A stretch of DNA of 6,954 nucleotides from positions 1 to 6,954 of the forward strand of contig CAKTXP010000125.1 of NCBI GenBank assembly GCA_934631055.1, in the 5' to 3' direction. This document shows positions 6,300 to 6,954 of this stretch, one piece after another. The position numbers and the translations under genes were made by a program. Below the pieces are notes generated by a model. The model saw only the letters and a program-made list of their open reading frames with translations. It had not been told where the DNA came from and did no database searches. Numbering within the stretch: position 1 is the stretch's first letter; the number at the start of each line of letters is the position of its first letter. Source of the stretch: an uncultured Clostridia bacterium. GTDB lineage: Bacteria > Bacillota > Clostridia > Christensenellales > Aristaeellaceae.

Positions 6300-6370
6300 G
6301 AGAAACAGAAAAAAGAGATTCATGGGCGCGCATGCCGCAGGGGACGCGCAAGCCCTTGGTTCACCTGAAA

Positions 6371-6376
6371 AGGAGG
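6371..6376 (+). promoter_or_regulatory. Strong ribosome binding site of the repeat protein
   Basis: A full AGGAGG, nine bases before ATG at 6386, the strongest ribosome binding site in the window. With the near-consensus promoter upstream it predicts high expression of the secreted protein. Confidence 0.85.
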
Positions 6377-6385
6377 ATACAAAAC

Positions 6386-6954
6386 ATGATGAAGCGATTC
6401 ATCCGCAGGATGACGGCTTTCGCGCTCAGCGCCATGCTGCTGACCGCGCCGATGGCGCAGGCGCAGGAGCTGACCACGCCCGAAGGCGCGTGGCTGTCGG
6501 TTGAGATCGTCGTGACGCTGGAGGACGGAAGCCAGCTCAGCCTGTTCGTCACGCCTGTGACCACGACGCTGGGCAGCACGGTCTACTGGCTCGACGATAC
6601 GCAGCTCAGCGACGAAGAGCGCGCCGCGCTTTCGGGCGCACAGCTCAGGCTGGTGACGGACGCGGGCGAGGTATACAGCGAGATGCCCCTTTCCGGAACG
6701 GGTCTGGACAGCGCGCTGGATTATCCGGTATCGGTCGTCAACCCGATTGACCCGAATTCCGTACTGACGTTCATGCGCGCGGATTATTCCGCTCCGGCGA
6801 CCGAAGAGGAAGCCGATATGATCCTCAGCCAGTTTGGCTTTGAAACGCCCGCGCCGGTGGAGCCGGAACAGCCGGTTGAACCGGAGCAGCCGGTAGAGCC
6901 GGTCGAACCGGAGCAGCCGGTAGAGCCGGTCGAACCGGAGCAGCCGGTAGAGCC
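6386..6954 (+). CDS. Secreted protein with Pro-Val-Glu-Pro-Glu-Gln repeats, 3' partial
   Basis: An open frame of 189 codons running off the window end with no stop. Residues 1-26 form a classical signal peptide: basic MMKRFIRRM, a hydrophobic core FALSAMLLTAPM, and an AQA cleavage site before QEL. Residues 27 to about 155 are a small acidic region with short beta-prone stretches (AWLSVEIVVTLEDGSQLSLF, QLRLVTDAGEVYSEMPLSG). I do not recognise this as a known domain. From about 157 the chain becomes a stalk of PVEPEQ and PVEPVEPEQ units, the kind of low-complexity acidic Pro-rich spacer that in Gram-positive surface proteins joins an exported domain to another module or to a wall anchor. Whether a binding or anchor domain follows cannot be seen. 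A strong promoter and AGGAGG site suggest abundant expression. Function unknown. Confidence 0.85.
   Translation, partial: MMKRFIRRMTAFALSAMLLTAPMAQAQELTTPEGAWLSVEIVVTLEDGSQLSLFVTPVTTTLGSTVYWLDDTQLSDEERAALSGAQLRLVTDAGEVYSEMPLSGTGLDSALDYPVSVVNPIDPNSVLTFMRADYSAPATEEEADMILSQFGFETPAPVEPEQPVEPEQPVEPVEPEQPVEPVEPEQPVE
6854..6954 (+). repeat. 27-bp tandem repeats coding for the Pro/Glu/Val stalk
   Basis: Two identical 27-bp units (6881-6907 and 6908-6934) are followed by 20 bases of a third identical unit (6935-6954) that continues past the window. A more diverged 27-bp unit precedes them (6854-6880). The unit is a multiple of three and encodes nine residues (PEQPVEPVE in register), so copy-number changes would keep the frame. 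Because the array runs to the window edge, its true length is unknown. Confidence 0.9.

Noticed and set aside
6306..6385. c-di-GMP riboswitch-like string (GGGGACGCGCAAGCC) in the leader of the repeat protein
   Set aside because: It faintly recalls the GGGACGCAAAGCC core of GEMM-I riboswitches, but the matching CACAGGGCAAACC half and the paired helices are absent and the leader is too short.
6298..6504. Possible small upstream ORF in the leader of the repeat protein (ATG at 6298)
   Set aside because: It lacks a ribosome binding site, begins inside the -10 box before the expected transcription start, and runs out of frame through the signal-peptide coding region of the real gene.

Overview
The window looks like chromosomal DNA from a GC-rich Gram-positive anaerobe, most likely a member of Clostridia. 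This is inferred from the strong AGGAGG-type ribosome binding sites, the sigma-A style promoters (TTGACA-N17-TACAAT, TTGAGT-N17-TATAAT), the GTG and TTG starts, an ECF sigma gene followed by a single-pass membrane regulator of the DUF4179 kind, and a proline-rich secreted protein. No rRNA, tRNA, CRISPR array, transposase or phage gene was seen.

Layout. At the left end, a promoter (4-32) drives a DapF-fold amino-acid racemase (71-844) whose motifs resemble the histidine racemase CntK more than true diaminopimelate epimerase. A two-gene unit follows: an ECF sigma factor (975-1475, TTG start) and a membrane-anchored putative anti-sigma/regulatory protein (1472-2665). These overlap by the four bases ATGA, and the unit ends in a strong hairpin terminator (2676-2710). 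The next promoter starts on the last base of that hairpin and serves a multi-pass acyltransferase-3-like membrane protein (2810-3943).

On the minus strand, reading right to left, is a second two-gene unit: a Nudix ADP-ribose pyrophosphatase-type hydrolase (5552-6142) and a 561-residue protein (3879-5564) with a glycoside-hydrolase-2-like architecture but no recognisable catalytic acids. Their coding regions overlap by 13 bases, and the downstream gene also overlaps the convergent acyltransferase gene by 65 bases. A 243-bp divergent intergenic region (6143-6385) carries a near-consensus promoter for the last gene (6386 to the window edge). That gene encodes a secreted protein that runs into perfect 27-bp tandem repeats encoding a Pro-Val-Glu-Pro-Glu-Gln stalk, and it is cut off by the window end.

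How the genes might work together: the sigma factor and its membrane partner form a likely envelope-signalling module. The acyltransferase and the repeat protein are envelope or surface proteins, but both have housekeeping-type promoters, so nothing in the sequence ties them to the ECF sigma factor. I see no clear multi-gene novel system. The most interesting items are the CntK-like racemase, the degenerate GH2-like protein coupled to a Nudix hydrolase, and the compact overlaps.
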